A stretch of DNA of 64,000 nt from Luteimonas colneyensis (GCF_014836665.1 NZ_JACSQJ010000002.1:281242-345241), one strand, 5' to 3'. Positions 1-8,378 are shown, counted from the first letter of the stretch. Notes: generated by a model not told the origin, from the letters alone. Translations and numbers: made by a program.

Positions 1-17
1 CTGGAGGACTTTGCCTC

Positions 18-434
18 ATGGAGATATCTGCACACATCCGAAGCGGCTTGGACGTCCACGAGCTCATCGTTTCAACGGACGGGGCTTCGCGACCGCTGGT
101 CATCTCTGCCAGGCCTTCCGGTCGAGGCAGCGCCGTAAACGGCGGCGAGCTTCTGATGGCTGCACTCGCAACCTGCTACTGCAATGACCTGTACCGGGAA
201 GCCTCCCGACTGGGTGTCCCAATCGCGGGCTGCAAGGTGCGGGTACAGGGTCACTTCAACGGTGTTGGCCTTGCCGCCCAGAGCGTTACGTACTCAGCCG
301 TGGTGGAGTCCTCGGCGCCGGCGGTCGAGGTCGAGGCTTTGCTGTCTGAGACGGATCGCCTGGCCGAGATCCATAACACGCTCAGGCGCGGTTGCGCTGT
401 CGAGCGTGTTGCGTGGCATGGGCCCGCGGCCTGA
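18..434 (+). CDS. OsmC-family protein (integron cassette gene)
   Basis: 138 aa. It resembles the OsmC/Ohr superfamily, thiol-dependent (hydro)peroxidases of the cytoplasm. The helix with NGGELLMAALATCYCND carries Cys53 and Cys55, and a second cysteine lies near the C-terminus (Cys125, RRGC). This is the paired-cysteine layout of the family, although true Ohr/OsmC enzymes use defined positions that need an alignment. The stop codon TGA lies inside the R'' core of the attC site that begins at 429, which is how integron cassette genes normally end. GC content is visibly lower than in the flanking chromosome. The cassette's own left boundary lies outside the window. The family assignment is good; the peroxidase activity is inferred. 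Confidence 0.8.
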   Translation: MEISAHIRSGLDVHELIVSTDGASRPLVISARPSGRGSAVNGGELLMAALATCYCNDLYREASRLGVPIAGCKVRVQGHFNGVGLAAQSVTYSAVVESSAPAVEVEALLSETDRLAEIHNTLRRGCAVERVAWHGPAA

Positions 435-540
435 CAATGCGTTCAAGCCGAAGCCGCTTCGTTACGCAAATCACATGGCGGGTACAGCTTGCCATGTGCT
501 TCGCTGCGCTACGCGTCTCGGCTCAGCTTAGGTGCTAGAC
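429..540 (+). repeat. integron attC site (long type, about 112 bp)
   Basis: The R'' core GCCTGAC (429-435) is followed by AATGCGTTCAAGCCGA. The distal arm TCGGCTCAGCTTAG is largely complementary to it, and an R'-like GCTAGAC ends the site (534-540). An inner perfect 8-bp stem, CACATGGC/GCCATGTG, is also present. The arm sequence closely matches Xanthomonas-type attC sites as I remember them. Orientation puts the integron integrase to the left, outside the window. The R' box departs from the GTTRRRY consensus at two positions, so recombination efficiency is uncertain. Confidence 0.75.
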
Positions 541-858
541 CGCGTGGGATCGATCCTCGCCATCGTCCAGCTCATTCTCGTGCCGCTCCTGGTCGTGGCC
601 GCCTTGGCTGTCCGCTCTGCCGGAAGTTCAAGGCCCCTCAACATCGTGGACTATGTGCGAGTCACGGATCCTGCTGCACTGCATCGCTGTGCAGGCACAC
701 GGCTGCTACTTCTGCCTGCGGTTTTCCTGGTTGGAGGCTTGGCCTCTTTCCGCAGTCCGGAACTGGCGCTCCTGTTTTTCGGTGCTGCAACTGTCGTTTG
801 CCTCTGCGTGGCTGTTTGGGTAGCGCTCGGCGCCGAGAGGTTTCAAAGTGCTGCCTGA
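532..858 (+). CDS. hypothetical membrane protein, integron cassette gene
   Basis: About 108 aa from GTG at 532; GTG at 544 is an alternative start. I do not recognise the family. The protein has two to three hydrophobic segments (residues about 7-28, 58-75 and 80-100), so it is probably a small inner-membrane protein. The gene starts inside the end of one attC site and its TGA (856-858) lies inside the R'' core of the next (GCCTGAC, 853-859). It therefore fills a complete cassette almost exactly. Small membrane proteins of unknown function are common cargo in chromosomal integrons. Expression probably depends on the integron promoter Pc or on neighbouring cassettes, since no clear promoter was seen. 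Confidence 0.65.
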   Translation: MLDRVGSILAIVQLILVPLLVVAALAVRSAGSSRPLNIVDYVRVTDPAALHRCAGTRLLLLPAVFLVGGLASFRSPELALLFFGAATVVCLCVAVWVALGAERFQSAA

Positions 859-912
859 CAATGCGTTCAAGGCAAACCCGCATCGCGGGTCGGATCAATT
901 CAGGAGTTGGGC
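853..912 (+). repeat. integron attC site (short type, 60 bp)
   Basis: The site begins with R'' GCCTGAC followed by AATGCGTTCAAG, the same first 19 bases as the site at 429. It contains the perfect stem CCCGC-atc-GCGGG and ends TCAATTCAGGA plus R' GTTGGGC (906-912), which fits GTTRRRY. Size, end boxes and extrahelical asymmetry are typical of a compact Xanthomonas attC. With the site at 429 it delimits one complete cassette of about 370 bp. Confidence 0.8.
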
Positions 913-925
913 GTCGGTGGCAGCA

Positions 926-1198
926 ATGCGCAAGTTCATGTCTCCAGGTTTTCTCACTTTCGCGGCTATCGGCGCTTCCGTTGCCGCGGCCGCGGTTCTC
1001 TTTACGTATCCCGCGAATCCACTCATCTGGAACGCCGCTACATGGACACTTGTGGCAGGACTGGCCGGTCTACTGGTGGTCGTTCCTGTCTCGGGCTACG
1101 TGCTCGCCAGGGATCGCACGGCAAGGACCTGGCAACGGATCGCCACCTTCCTCATTGGCCTGGCATGCCTGGCTGCGGTTGCCGTCGTGTTCTTGTAG
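926..1198 (+). CDS. hypothetical two-TM protein, last integron cassette gene
   Basis: 90 aa from ATG at 926, 14 bp after the attC R' box. An upstream in-frame start would lie inside the attC and is not preferred. Residues about 5-24 and 33-55 are strongly hydrophobic and a third hydrophobic stretch closes the protein (residues about 70-90), so it should be a small inner-membrane protein with three segments. No family recognised. It is the last gene for which a cassette origin can be argued; the attC expected after its stop codon is degenerate or lost. Confidence 0.6.
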   Translation: MRKFMSPGFLTFAAIGASVAAAAVLFTYPANPLIWNAATWTLVAGLAGLLVVVPVSGYVLARDRTARTWQRIATFLIGLACLAAVAVVFL

Positions 1199-1383
1199 GT
1201 TGCACGCTTGGACGGGCGGGCACTGCATCCGTCCATGACGGCGCCTGACAGGTGTTGGCTGGCGCATCACCTTCATTCTTCATTCGATGTGACGCATGGA
1301 ACGCTACAGGCTCGGTGAGTACGTGGCGTTTGCCGCCGGCTTGCACGGGCGGGTCGACGAGGCGCGGGGATCCAGAGGTCCGG

Positions 1384-1719
1384 ATGATGGAACTGTTCAA
1401 GGTGCTCGCGCTCTTCATCGCCACGGCGCTCGCCGAGATCGTCGGCTGCTACCTGCCGTACCTGTGGCTCAGAGAAGGCCGTACGCCGTGGCTGCTGGTG
1501 CCGGCGGCGCTGAGCCTGGCGGCGTTCGTGTGGCTGCTCACGCTGCATCCGCAGGCGGCGGGTCGCGTCTACGCGGGCTATGGCGGGGTGTACATCACCG
1601 TGGCGCTGATGTGGCTGTGGGCGGTCGATGCGGTGCGGCCGTCGCTGACCGACTGGATCGGCGTGGGCCTGTGCCTGGCCGGCATGGCGGTGATCATGCT
1701 GGGCGGGCGCCAGGGCTGA
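1384..1719 (+). CDS. YnfA/UPF0060 family small multidrug-transporter-like membrane protein
   Basis: 111 aa, close to the usual 108-110 aa of the YnfA (UPF0060) family, which belongs to the small multidrug resistance fold. Four hydrophobic helices are visible, with family-like stretches such as [16 protein letters not shown] near the N-terminus (Glu in TM1), [13 protein letters not shown], and the closing [16 protein letters not shown] 1384 is immediately followed by a second ATG (1387). E. coli YnfA has been linked to efflux of cationic compounds; substrate is unknown here. The gene sits just right of the integron array. Whether it is the first chromosomal gene or a former cassette cannot be decided from the sequence. 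Confidence 0.85.
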   Translation: MMELFKVLALFIATALAEIVGCYLPYLWLREGRTPWLLVPAALSLAAFVWLLTLHPQAAGRVYAGYGGVYITVALMWLWAVDAVRPSLTDWIGVGLCLAGMAVIMLGGRQG

Positions 1720-1795
1720 GCGCGCGCGGCCGCGCCGGCGCTATCATCCCGCCACGCGCAGGCGAGTCGCCGCGCGCCACTGACAGGGGACACGG

Positions 1796-2251
1796 ATGAG
1801 GAAGACCATCATCGGCCTGGCCGCCGGCCTGGCCATGGTCGCGAGCGCGCCTCTGGCCGCGGGCGAGCACCAGGAGCGGCTTGCCAGCTGCCTCAAGGAG
1901 TCGAGCACCCAGGCCGACCGCGACGCGCTGGTGCGCTGGATCTTCGTGGCGATGTCGGCGCATCCGCTGACCGCCGACCTGGCCGTGGTGCCCGCGGACA
2001 CGGCCTCGGCCGTGAGCCGGGACGCCAGCGCGGTGTTCGCGAAGCTCATCACCGTGACATGCGGCGCGGAGTCGGCGGGCACGATCAAGTACGAGGGCAC
2101 CGAGGCCTTCGGCAAGGCGTTCGAGGTGCTGGGCATGTCGGCGATGGACGGACTGATGGGCCATCCGCGGGTGGCAGGGGCGGTCGCCGAGATGACGTCG
2201 CACCTGGATCCGGCGCAGTTCGACGAAATGATGAAGCGTTACGCGGATTAA
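1796..2251 (+). CDS. conserved secreted protein of unknown function
   Basis: 151 aa with a clear Sec signal peptide (MRKTIIGLAAGLAMVASAPLAAG, cleavage expected after the second Ala pair). The mature part is predicted mostly helical and contains two cysteines (LASC and VTCG) that could form a periplasmic disulfide. No catalytic motif was recognised. The gene converges with the M28 peptidase: both stop codons lie in one 16-bp perfect palindrome at 2242-2257 and overlap by two bases. Function unknown; probably periplasmic. Confidence 0.7.
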   Translation: MRKTIIGLAAGLAMVASAPLAAGEHQERLASCLKESSTQADRDALVRWIFVAMSAHPLTADLAVVPADTASAVSRDASAVFAKLITVTCGAESAGTIKYEGTEAFGKAFEVLGMSAMDGLMGHPRVAGAVAEMTSHLDPAQFDEMMKRYAD

Positions 2252-3942
2252 TCCGCGCCGAAGCGTTCGCCGAAGAAGTCGCCGTCATTCCACGCCGGCC
2301 GTGCGTCGGCGTCGCCGATGCCGCGGGCGAGGGCCGCCGACAGTCGCGCCAGGCGCGCGGCGTCGCCGTAGTGGATCGGCAGCTCGGCTTCGTCGCAGGG
2401 CTGGTGGTAACAGTTGCGCATGAACCAGGTGGCGGAGACCTTGGGGTCGCGCTCGGCGTCGGCGGCCTCGATGCCGCCGTCGAGGTAGACGGCGGGGATG
2501 CCTTCGCGCACGAAGGAGAACTGGTCGCTGCGCACGAACACGGCTTCCTCGGGGAAGGGGTCGGGCGAGACCCTGACCCCGACCTCGCGCGCGGCGGCGT
2601 CCACCGCGGCCTTCAGCGAGGAGTGCTCGACGCCGATCGGCACGACGTCGCGGCTGGGCGCGGTCAGCACCGGCATGTCCAGGTTGATGTTCGCCACCAG
2701 GGTGGCGCCGGCGCCGGGGTGGCGCGCGAACCAGCGCGAGCCGAGCAGGCCCTGTTCCTCGGCGGTGACGGCGACGAAGGCCTGCGAGCGCCGCGTGGCT
2801 TCGGTGCCCTCCGCCAGCGTGCGCGCGGCCTCGGTCATGATCGCGACGCCCAGGGCGTTGTCGAGCGCGCCGTTGTAGATGCCGTCGCCCTCGACCTCGA
2901 GGCCGGTGCCGACGTGGTCGAGATGCGCGGTGTGCACGACGTACTCGCCGGCCAGCGCGGGGTCGCGGCCGCGCAGCACGCCGACGACGTTGCGCGAGTC
3001 CAGCGGCTCCACGCGGGTGCGCACGGCCAGCGCCAGGCGCACCGGCAGGTCGAAGCCGCCGGCCTGCCCGCCGCGGGCGCGCTCGGCCAGCTGCGCGGCG
3101 CTGCGGTCGCCGCCGGCGAACAGGGTGTCGGCGGCGGCGGCGCTGACGCGCGCGACCACCTGCAGCGCGGGGAAGGTGTCGATGCCGCGTCCGTCGGCAT
3201 CGCGCAGGCGCATCGACGGCCGCTCCCAGCCGGCGGCGCTGCGCGCCCAGGGCGTGCGCACCTCGTCGGCGGCGGTCCCCACCAGCACCGCGCCCACGGC
3301 GCCGCGTTCGGCGACGCTGCGCAGCTTCTCGTCGAGCGCGGCGTGGAAGGCGCGGCGGGTGTCGTCGAAGCGTTCGGGGGCGCCGCCCAGCAGCACCGCG
3401 ACCTTGCCGCGCAGGTCGAGGCCGGCGAAGTCGTCGTGGCCGAGGCCGGGGGCGTGGATCGCCTGGCCGACGAACACGGCGGGCGCGTCGACCGAGGCAT
3501 CGGCGGCGTTGAAGTTGGCCATCGGCAGGAACTGGCCCTGGAAGGCCAGCGTCGCGGACTGGCCGCCGAGCCTGACGTCGAACCTTGCGCCCTCCGCCAC
3601 CAGGGTGGCGCGCAGCAGCGGGACGCGCTGGAACCAGCCGCCGTCGTCGCCACCGGGCGCGAGGCCGGCGGCGGCGAAGCGGGCGGCGACGTGTTCGGCG
3701 GCGAGGTCGAAGCCCGGCGTGCCGGTCTCGCGGCCCTGCATGCGGTCGTCGGCGAGCGCGCGCACGTCGTCGGCGATGCGGTCGGCGGCCGGGTCCTGCG
3801 CCTGCGCGGCGTCCGGGGGGGCCGGCAGGGCGTCGGGATCGTCCGCGCGCTTGCAGGCCGAGAGGCCGGGCAACAGCAGGAGGGCGGCGGCGATGGCGAG
3901 CGCGAGGGCGGCCGTCGGGCGACGGCGGATGGCGGCGGGCAT
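2248..3942 (-). CDS. M28-family zinc metallopeptidase lipoprotein
   Basis: 564 aa from ATG at 3942, chosen because it gives a lipoprotein signal (hydrophobic core, then LSAC) whereas the longer frame adds an implausible N-terminus. A PA-like region in the middle (residues about 110-290) precedes an M28 catalytic domain. The zinc-site motifs are visible: TAHLDHVG, GALDNALG with the bridging Asp, TAEEQGLLGS with the catalytic and ligand Glu, and a late His in CYHQPCDE. M28 enzymes of this kind are secreted or envelope aminopeptidases. The gene is 31 bp downstream of the serine hydrolase on the same strand, so the two are probably cotranscribed. Confidence 0.9.
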   Translation of the reverse strand: MPAAIRRRPTAALALAIAAALLLLPGLSACKRADDPDALPAPPDAAQAQDPAADRIADDVRALADDRMQGRETGTPGFDLAAEHVAARFAAAGLAPGGDDGGWFQRVPLLRATLVAEGARFDVRLGGQSATLAFQGQFLPMANFNAADASVDAPAVFVGQAIHAPGLGHDDFAGLDLRGKVAVLLGGAPERFDDTRRAFHAALDEKLRSVAERGAVGAVLVGTAADEVRTPWARSAAGWERPSMRLRDADGRGIDTFPALQVVARVSAAAADTLFAGGDRSAAQLAERARGGQAGGFDLPVRLALAVRTRVEPLDSRNVVGVLRGRDPALAGEYVVHTAHLDHVGTGLEVEGDGIYNGALDNALGVAIMTEAARTLAEGTEATRRSQAFVAVTAEEQGLLGSRWFARHPGAGATLVANINLDMPVLTAPSRDVVPIGVEHSSLKAAVDAAAREVGVRVSPDPFPEEAVFVRSDQFSFVREGIPAVYLDGGIEAADAERDPKVSATWFMRNCYHQPCDEAELPIHYGDAARLARLSAALARGIGDADARPAWNDGDFFGERFGAD

Positions 3943-3973
3943 GATGGATCCGGCGGCGGAACAGGCCACAAGC

Positions 3974-5209
3974 CTAGCGTGCGGCGGCCTCGCGCAGGAA
4001 CGCTTCGCCGATCGCGCGGGCGTCGGCATGGGGCTCGGGATCATTGCGATTGGTCAGCATCACCACGGTGAGCCGTTCGGCCGGCCAGCGCAGGATCACG
4101 TTGCGGAAGCCGATGGTCTCGCCGGAATGCCAGAGCGCGCCGCGACCGTCGATGCGCCAGCCATAGCCGTAGGCGGCGACGTCGTCCTCGCCGGTGGGCG
4201 TGGTGGTCTGCGGCGCGAACGCCAGCGCGCGCGAGGCGTCGGACAGCAGGCGGTCGTCGGACAGCGCCGCGTCCCACTTCGCCAGGTCGTCGATGGAGGA
4301 GTAGATGCCGCCGTCGCCAAGCACGGCGCTGGTGGTGGACTGGTCGGTGCGGCGCCAGCCGGCACCGTCGGCGCTGTGGCCGAAGGCGCGCGCGGGCACG
4401 GTGTTGCGGCCGTCGACGAAGGCCACGCTGTGGTCCATGCCGAGGGGGGCGAAGATGCGCTCGCGCAGGACCTCGGGATAGGGACGACCGGCGGCGCGTT
4501 CGACGACCAGGGCGAGCAGGGCGTAGCCGGAGTTGCTGTAGCGGTAGGCGCTGCCGGGGGCGAAATAGGGCGCGCCCGTGGCCGCCGCGGCTGCGGCCGG
4601 GTCCGTGGCTGTGCCGTCGGCCCCGGCGGCATCGGCCGTGGCATCGGCCGCGCGGGAGGCGGGCGGCTTCGCGGCGGCGTCGGCGGTGAAGGTGGCTCCG
4701 ACGTGGTTGGCGGCGCCGTCGTCACCGGAGGCGCAGGGCAGGCCGCCGGCCAGCAGGCACAGCACGTCGGCGTCGCGCACCTGGCCCTGGAAGTCGGCCG
4801 CCATCAGGTCCTCGTAGTCGTGCAGGCCCGAGGTGTGGCTGAGCAGGTGGTGCAGGGTCACGCCGTCGGCGCTCGCGGGCAGCTCGGGCAGCCAGCGCCG
4901 CACGGGATCGTCCAGGCGCAGCCGGCCGTCCTCGGCGAGCAGCAGCACGGCGGCGGCGGTGAACTGCTTGCTGACCGAGGCCAGTCGGAAGTTCGTGGCC
5001 GGCGTCACCGGGGTACCGGCGGCGATGTCGGCCAGGCCCACGGTGCGGCGCAACAGGGGCTCGCCGTCGCGCAGCACCAGCAGCGCGGCACCCGGCACGT
5101 CGCCGGTGTAGCGCTGCAGGCGCGCCTCGGCGTCGGCGGCGGCCTCGCCCGCGGTGGCTGTGGCCCAGGGCAGGATCGTCATCAGCAGCAGTGTGGTGGT
5201 CAGGCGCAT
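3974..5209 (-). CDS. serine hydrolase, beta-lactamase/PBP4* (class C) family
   Basis: 411 aa with a signal peptide (first 21 residues). The three catalytic motifs are all present: SxxK as Ser78-V-S-Lys81, YxN as Tyr224-S-Asn226, and the KTG-equivalent HSG at 361-363. The fold is that of D-aminopeptidases, esterases and penicillin-binding proteins, and the substrate cannot be read from sequence. Residues about 162-212 form an Ala/Asp/Gly-rich low-complexity insert between motifs 1 and 2 that the family does not normally have. The gene is upstream of, and on the same strand as, the M28 peptidase. Confidence 0.9.
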   Translation of the reverse strand: MRLTTTLLLMTILPWATATAGEAAADAEARLQRYTGDVPGAALLVLRDGEPLLRRTVGLADIAAGTPVTPATNFRLASVSKQFTAAAVLLLAEDGRLRLDDPVRRWLPELPASADGVTLHHLLSHTSGLHDYEDLMAADFQGQVRDADVLCLLAGGLPCASGDDGAANHVGATFTADAAAKPPASRAADATADAAGADGTATDPAAAAAATGAPYFAPGSAYRYSNSGYALLALVVERAAGRPYPEVLRERIFAPLGMDHSVAFVDGRNTVPARAFGHSADGAGWRRTDQSTTSAVLGDGGIYSSIDDLAKWDAALSDDRLLSDASRALAFAPQTTTPTGEDDVAAYGYGWRIDGRGALWHSGETIGFRNVILRWPAERLTVVMLTNRNDPEPHADARAIGEAFLREAAAR

Positions 5210-5291
5210 CGCCCGAGTCTAGCCGCGCACGGCCGACGGTGGCACACGGGGCGACGCAGGGTCCGGGCCGCCGCGCGGCAGGCGCGTCCGC

Positions 5292-6086
5292 TCAGGAGCG
5301 ACCGCGCGGCGGGAAGGGCAGCACCTTGCCGCGCTCGTCCGCCTCGGGGTCGGGGCGGTGCCACAGCACCGGCACGTCGTCCGGGGCGGCGGGCTCGAAC
5401 TGCGCGCGCTCGGCCGCCGCGCGCTCGGCATCGGCGGCGGCCTGCTCCTCCTCGAGCTCCCAGCTGTAGCGCTTGCGCGGCGGCGCGGGATCCAGGCGCC
5501 GGAACAGCCACGCCGCAAGGATCCCACCCAGCGCGCCGCCGAGGTGCGACTGCCAGCTCACGCCCGGCTCGCGCGGCAGCACCGTCAGCAGCATGCCGCC
5601 GTAGAACAGGAAGCCGATCATGGTGGCGGCAATGGCGGCGCGGTCGCGGCGCAGTACGGCCAGCGCGAGCACCAGGAACATCAGCCCGTGGGTCACGCCG
5701 CTGGCGCCGAGGTGGAACGAGCCCGGCGCGCCCAGCGCCCATGCGCCGAGCCCGGAGCCCAGCCACATCAGCGGCAGGCCGCGCAGGGACGCCTTCGGGT
5801 ACACCCAGCCGGCCAAGGTGCCGAGGAACAGCACCGCCGCGCCGTTCGCGACGATGTGCTCGAGCGAGCCGTGCAGCAGCGGCGCGGTGAGGATGCCGAA
5901 CAGGCCGCGCAGGGCGCCCGGCTGCACCGCGAACAGGCGCGCGTCGAAGCCCGCCTGCGCGCCGTAGACCACCGCCAGTACCGCGACGAACGCCGCCGAG
6001 ACGCCCGCGGCACGACGGAACCGGCGCCAGTCGGCCGCGCGCTGGGCGGCCGAGTCGGGCGGATGGTCGTGGACGGGCAGGTGCAT
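5292..6086 (-). CDS. rhomboid-family intramembrane serine protease
   Basis: 264 aa from ATG 6086. The rhomboid core has six hydrophobic helices, with catalytic Ser129 in GASG and catalytic His181 in SHLGG on the last helix; an early HGSLEHIVAN also matches the family. After the membrane domain comes a charged, Glu/Ala-rich cytoplasmic tail (residues about 200-264). Rhomboids cleave single-span membrane proteins within the bilayer. The gene is divergent from rlmI with about 110 bp between them. The natural substrate is unknown. Confidence 0.9.
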   Translation of the reverse strand: MHLPVHDHPPDSAAQRAADWRRFRRAAGVSAAFVAVLAVVYGAQAGFDARLFAVQPGALRGLFGILTAPLLHGSLEHIVANGAAVLFLGTLAGWVYPKASLRGLPLMWLGSGLGAWALGAPGSFHLGASGVTHGLMFLVLALAVLRRDRAAIAATMIGFLFYGGMLLTVLPREPGVSWQSHLGGALGGILAAWLFRRLDPAPPRKRYSWELEEEQAAADAERAAAERAQFEPAAPDDVPVLWHRPDPEADERGKVLPFPPRGRS

Positions 6087-6199
6087 GGGCGAAGCATGGC
6101 GGCGGATGGCGGCAACGCAAGGGCGGGGGCCGTGCCGGACTTCGCCGCGCCGCACCGGCGCCGCGGGGAGCGCAGGGCCGCACCCGGTAGAATCACGCC

Positions 6200-7369
6200 A
6201 TGAACGAAGCCCTCCCCGTCGTCCGCCTGCGCAACGCCTGGCGCTCCAGCCACCCGTGGATCTTCCAGAAGCTGGTCGAGAAGCCGAATCCGCGGCCCAG
6301 GCCCGGCACCATCGTCGATGTCGTCGGCATCGACGGCGAGTGGATCGGCCGCGGCTTCTACAACGGCCATTCGCGGATCGCGGTGCGGATCCTGGAGACG
6401 GACCCGAACGTGGCGGTGGACGCGGGCTGGTTCGCGCGGAAGATCGCCGATGCCGTGGCGCTGCGCCGCGACGTGCTGCGCCTGGACGAGGTGAGCGACG
6501 CCTGGCGCGTGGTGCACAGCGAGGGTGACGGCCTCAGCGGCCTGGTGGTCGACCGCTACGCCGACCTGCTGGTGCTGGAGTACTTCTCGGCCGGGATGTT
6601 CCGCCACCGCGAATGGATCATGGATGCGCTGCGCGCGCAGTTCCCCGGCTGCCGCTTCCATGCCTTCGCCGACGAGCACGTGCAGAAGCAGGAGAGCTTC
6701 GACTTCCACGGCACGCCCGGCACCGAGCCCGCGGTGATCACCGAGCACGGCATCCGTTTCCGTGCCGATCCCGCGGGCGCGCACAAGACCGGCTTCTTCG
6801 CCGACCAGCGCGAAAACCGCGAGTGGCTGAGCCGGCAGGTCGCGGGCAAGCGCGTGTTGGACCTGTGCTGCAACACCGGCGGATTCGCGGTGTATTCGGC
6901 GGTGCGCGGCGCGAGCGAAGTGACCGGCGTGGACATCGACGCCGACGTGATCGAGCTGGCCAAGGGCAACGCGAAGTGGAACGGCGTGCGTCCGCGATTC
7001 GTGCAGGCCGACATCTTCCCCTGGCTGCGCGACGCCGCGAACGCCGGCGAGCAGTACGACGTGGTGATCCTGGACCCGGCCAAGATGACCCGCGACCGCG
7101 AGCAGGTGATCCCGGCGCTGAAGAAGTACCTGGACATGAACAAGCTGGCGCTGTCGGTGGTGAAGCCGGGCGGGCTGTTCGCGACGTTCTCGTGCACCGG
7201 GCTTGTGGCCGAGGACCAGTTCCTCGACATGCTGCGGCGCGCGGCGTTCTTCTCCAACCGCACGGTGCAGGTGTTGAAGGTGTCCGGCGCCGGCCCGGAC
7301 CATCCGTTCATGGCGAACGCGCAGGAGTCGCGCTACCTCAAGGCGGTGTTCTGCCGCGTCCTGGACTGA
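6200..7369 (+). CDS. rlmI: RlmI-type 23S rRNA (cytosine-C5) methyltransferase
   Basis: 389 aa, similar to E. coli RlmI (396 aa), which makes m5C1962 in 23S rRNA using S-adenosylmethionine. An N-terminal PUA domain (RLRNAW...HPWIF, residues about 8-80) is followed by the central beta-hairpin domain and a Rossmann methyltransferase. SAM-binding motif I is VLDLCCNTGGF (about residue 219) and motif IV is VVILDPAKMTR. The catalytic cysteine region reads FSCTG, as in the RlmI family. RlmI homologues also include close paralogues, so the exact target base is inferred. Confidence 0.88.
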   Translation: MNEALPVVRLRNAWRSSHPWIFQKLVEKPNPRPRPGTIVDVVGIDGEWIGRGFYNGHSRIAVRILETDPNVAVDAGWFARKIADAVALRRDVLRLDEVSDAWRVVHSEGDGLSGLVVDRYADLLVLEYFSAGMFRHREWIMDALRAQFPGCRFHAFADEHVQKQESFDFHGTPGTEPAVITEHGIRFRADPAGAHKTGFFADQRENREWLSRQVAGKRVLDLCCNTGGFAVYSAVRGASEVTGVDIDADVIELAKGNAKWNGVRPRFVQADIFPWLRDAANAGEQYDVVILDPAKMTRDREQVIPALKKYLDMNKLALSVVKPGGLFATFSCTGLVAEDQFLDMLRRAAFFSNRTVQVLKVSGAGPDHPFMANAQESRYLKAVFCRVLD

Positions 7370-7371
7370 CG

Positions 7372-7443
7372 TGCAGGAGCGGCTACAGCCGCGATCGATC
7401 GTTGGGCCGGGGCGGGGCATCGCGGCGGTAGCCGCTCCCACAG
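7372..7443. repeat. inverted pair of GTAG-type REP elements (BIME-like)
   Basis: Two oppositely oriented REP units, each reading [GTAG/GCAG]GAGCGGCTaCAGCCGCGAT, flank a GC-rich spacer. The right-hand copy ends CCGCTCCCACA, the reverse complement of the left head. The same unit recurs at 42941-43008 and once at 63881. It resembles the SMAG/GTAG REP family of Stenotrophomonas, normally spread by RAYT transposases. It sits just after the rlmI stop codon and may fold as a transcript-end hairpin. Confidence 0.75.
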
Positions 7444-7586
7444 GGCGCCCTGCATGCACAGGATTTGTACAGGCCCGGGATTGATCAGCGGCTAACCGGA
7501 GCGTGCCTAGCGTGACAGGGCCGCAGCGGGCACGGACGACGTGCCGCCACTGCGGACCGACCCCTGTCACCGCTCCGGAGCCTCCC

Positions 7587-8369
7587 ATGCGTACCTTGCT
7601 GATCCTCCCCTTGGCCCTGCTCGCCGCAGGTTCCGCGCACGCCGCCGGTCCCGAGGCCGGGCGCTGGTCGATGTCCCTCGTCGGCGGCCTCGACGCGCCG
7701 GTCAGCGGCGACGTCCATGACGGCGCCACGGTCACCATCCCCGACCTCGGTCCGCTCAACCCCGACCTCACCGGCGTGGACGCCGAGCTGCGGATCGGCG
7801 CGCGCAGCCACGACCGCATCTACGACCACGCCGGCACCGTCGGCCTCGAGCTCGCCTACGCGCCCAGCGACCGCAGCGAGATCTTCGGCCAGGTCCGTCG
7901 CACCGAGGCAGACGATGCCCGCGTGCAGGTGGGCGGCGCCTACGTGCCGGCGCTGGACACGGAGCTGCCGGTCTACGGCACCTTCGGCGACTACAGCGCC
8001 TTGTCGGCCGAGGTCGGCTACCGGACGTATTTCGGCACCGCAGGCTCCGCGCGGCCATTCGTGGGCGCGCGCATCGGCGCCGCGCGCGTTAACGAGATCC
8101 GCGCCACGTTCGAGATCCCGGATGCCGCCATCACCATCCCCGACGCGGCGTTCTACGACAAGGGCTGGGCGGCGAGCGCCGGACTCGACGTGGGCGTCAT
8201 CGTGCCCATCGGCGAGACCTTCAGCGTCACGCTCGCCAGCGGCGTGCGCTACATCGCCGACCTCAAGGACGACGACAGCGCGATCGGCGGACTGGGCCTG
8301 GCCTCGATCAACGACACCGGCAGCCGCATCTCGGTACCGGTGATGCTTTCGGCACGCTGGGATTTCTGA
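7587..8369 (+). CDS. outer-membrane beta-barrel protein
   Basis: 260 aa with a signal peptide ending AHA-AG. The mature protein is a run of alternating amphipathic strands (WSMSLVGGLDAP, VGLELAYAP, EVGYRTYFGT, RPFVGARIGAARV, SAGLDVGVIVPIG) and ends ...SARWDF. A terminal aromatic Phe on the last strand is the classical BAM signal. This is an OmpA/OmpW-like eight-stranded barrel in appearance, without a peptidoglycan-binding domain. The RBS GGAG lies 8 bp before ATG 7587. Ligand or pore function is unknown. A strong hairpin terminator follows at 8379. Confidence 0.8.
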   Translation: MRTLLILPLALLAAGSAHAAGPEAGRWSMSLVGGLDAPVSGDVHDGATVTIPDLGPLNPDLTGVDAELRIGARSHDRIYDHAGTVGLELAYAPSDRSEIFGQVRRTEADDARVQVGGAYVPALDTELPVYGTFGDYSALSAEVGYRTYFGTAGSARPFVGARIGAARVNEIRATFEIPDAAITIPDAAFYDKGWAASAGLDVGVIVPIGETFSVTLASGVRYIADLKDDDSAIGGLGLASINDTGSRISVPVMLSARWDF

Positions 8370-8378
8370 GGCGTGCCC

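Noticed and set aside
2059..4071. Long open frame of 670 codons on the plus strand opposite the M28 gene
   Set aside because: Shadow of the real gene: Arg/Gly/Ala-rich with no domain, caused by the GC-rich third positions of the opposite strand.
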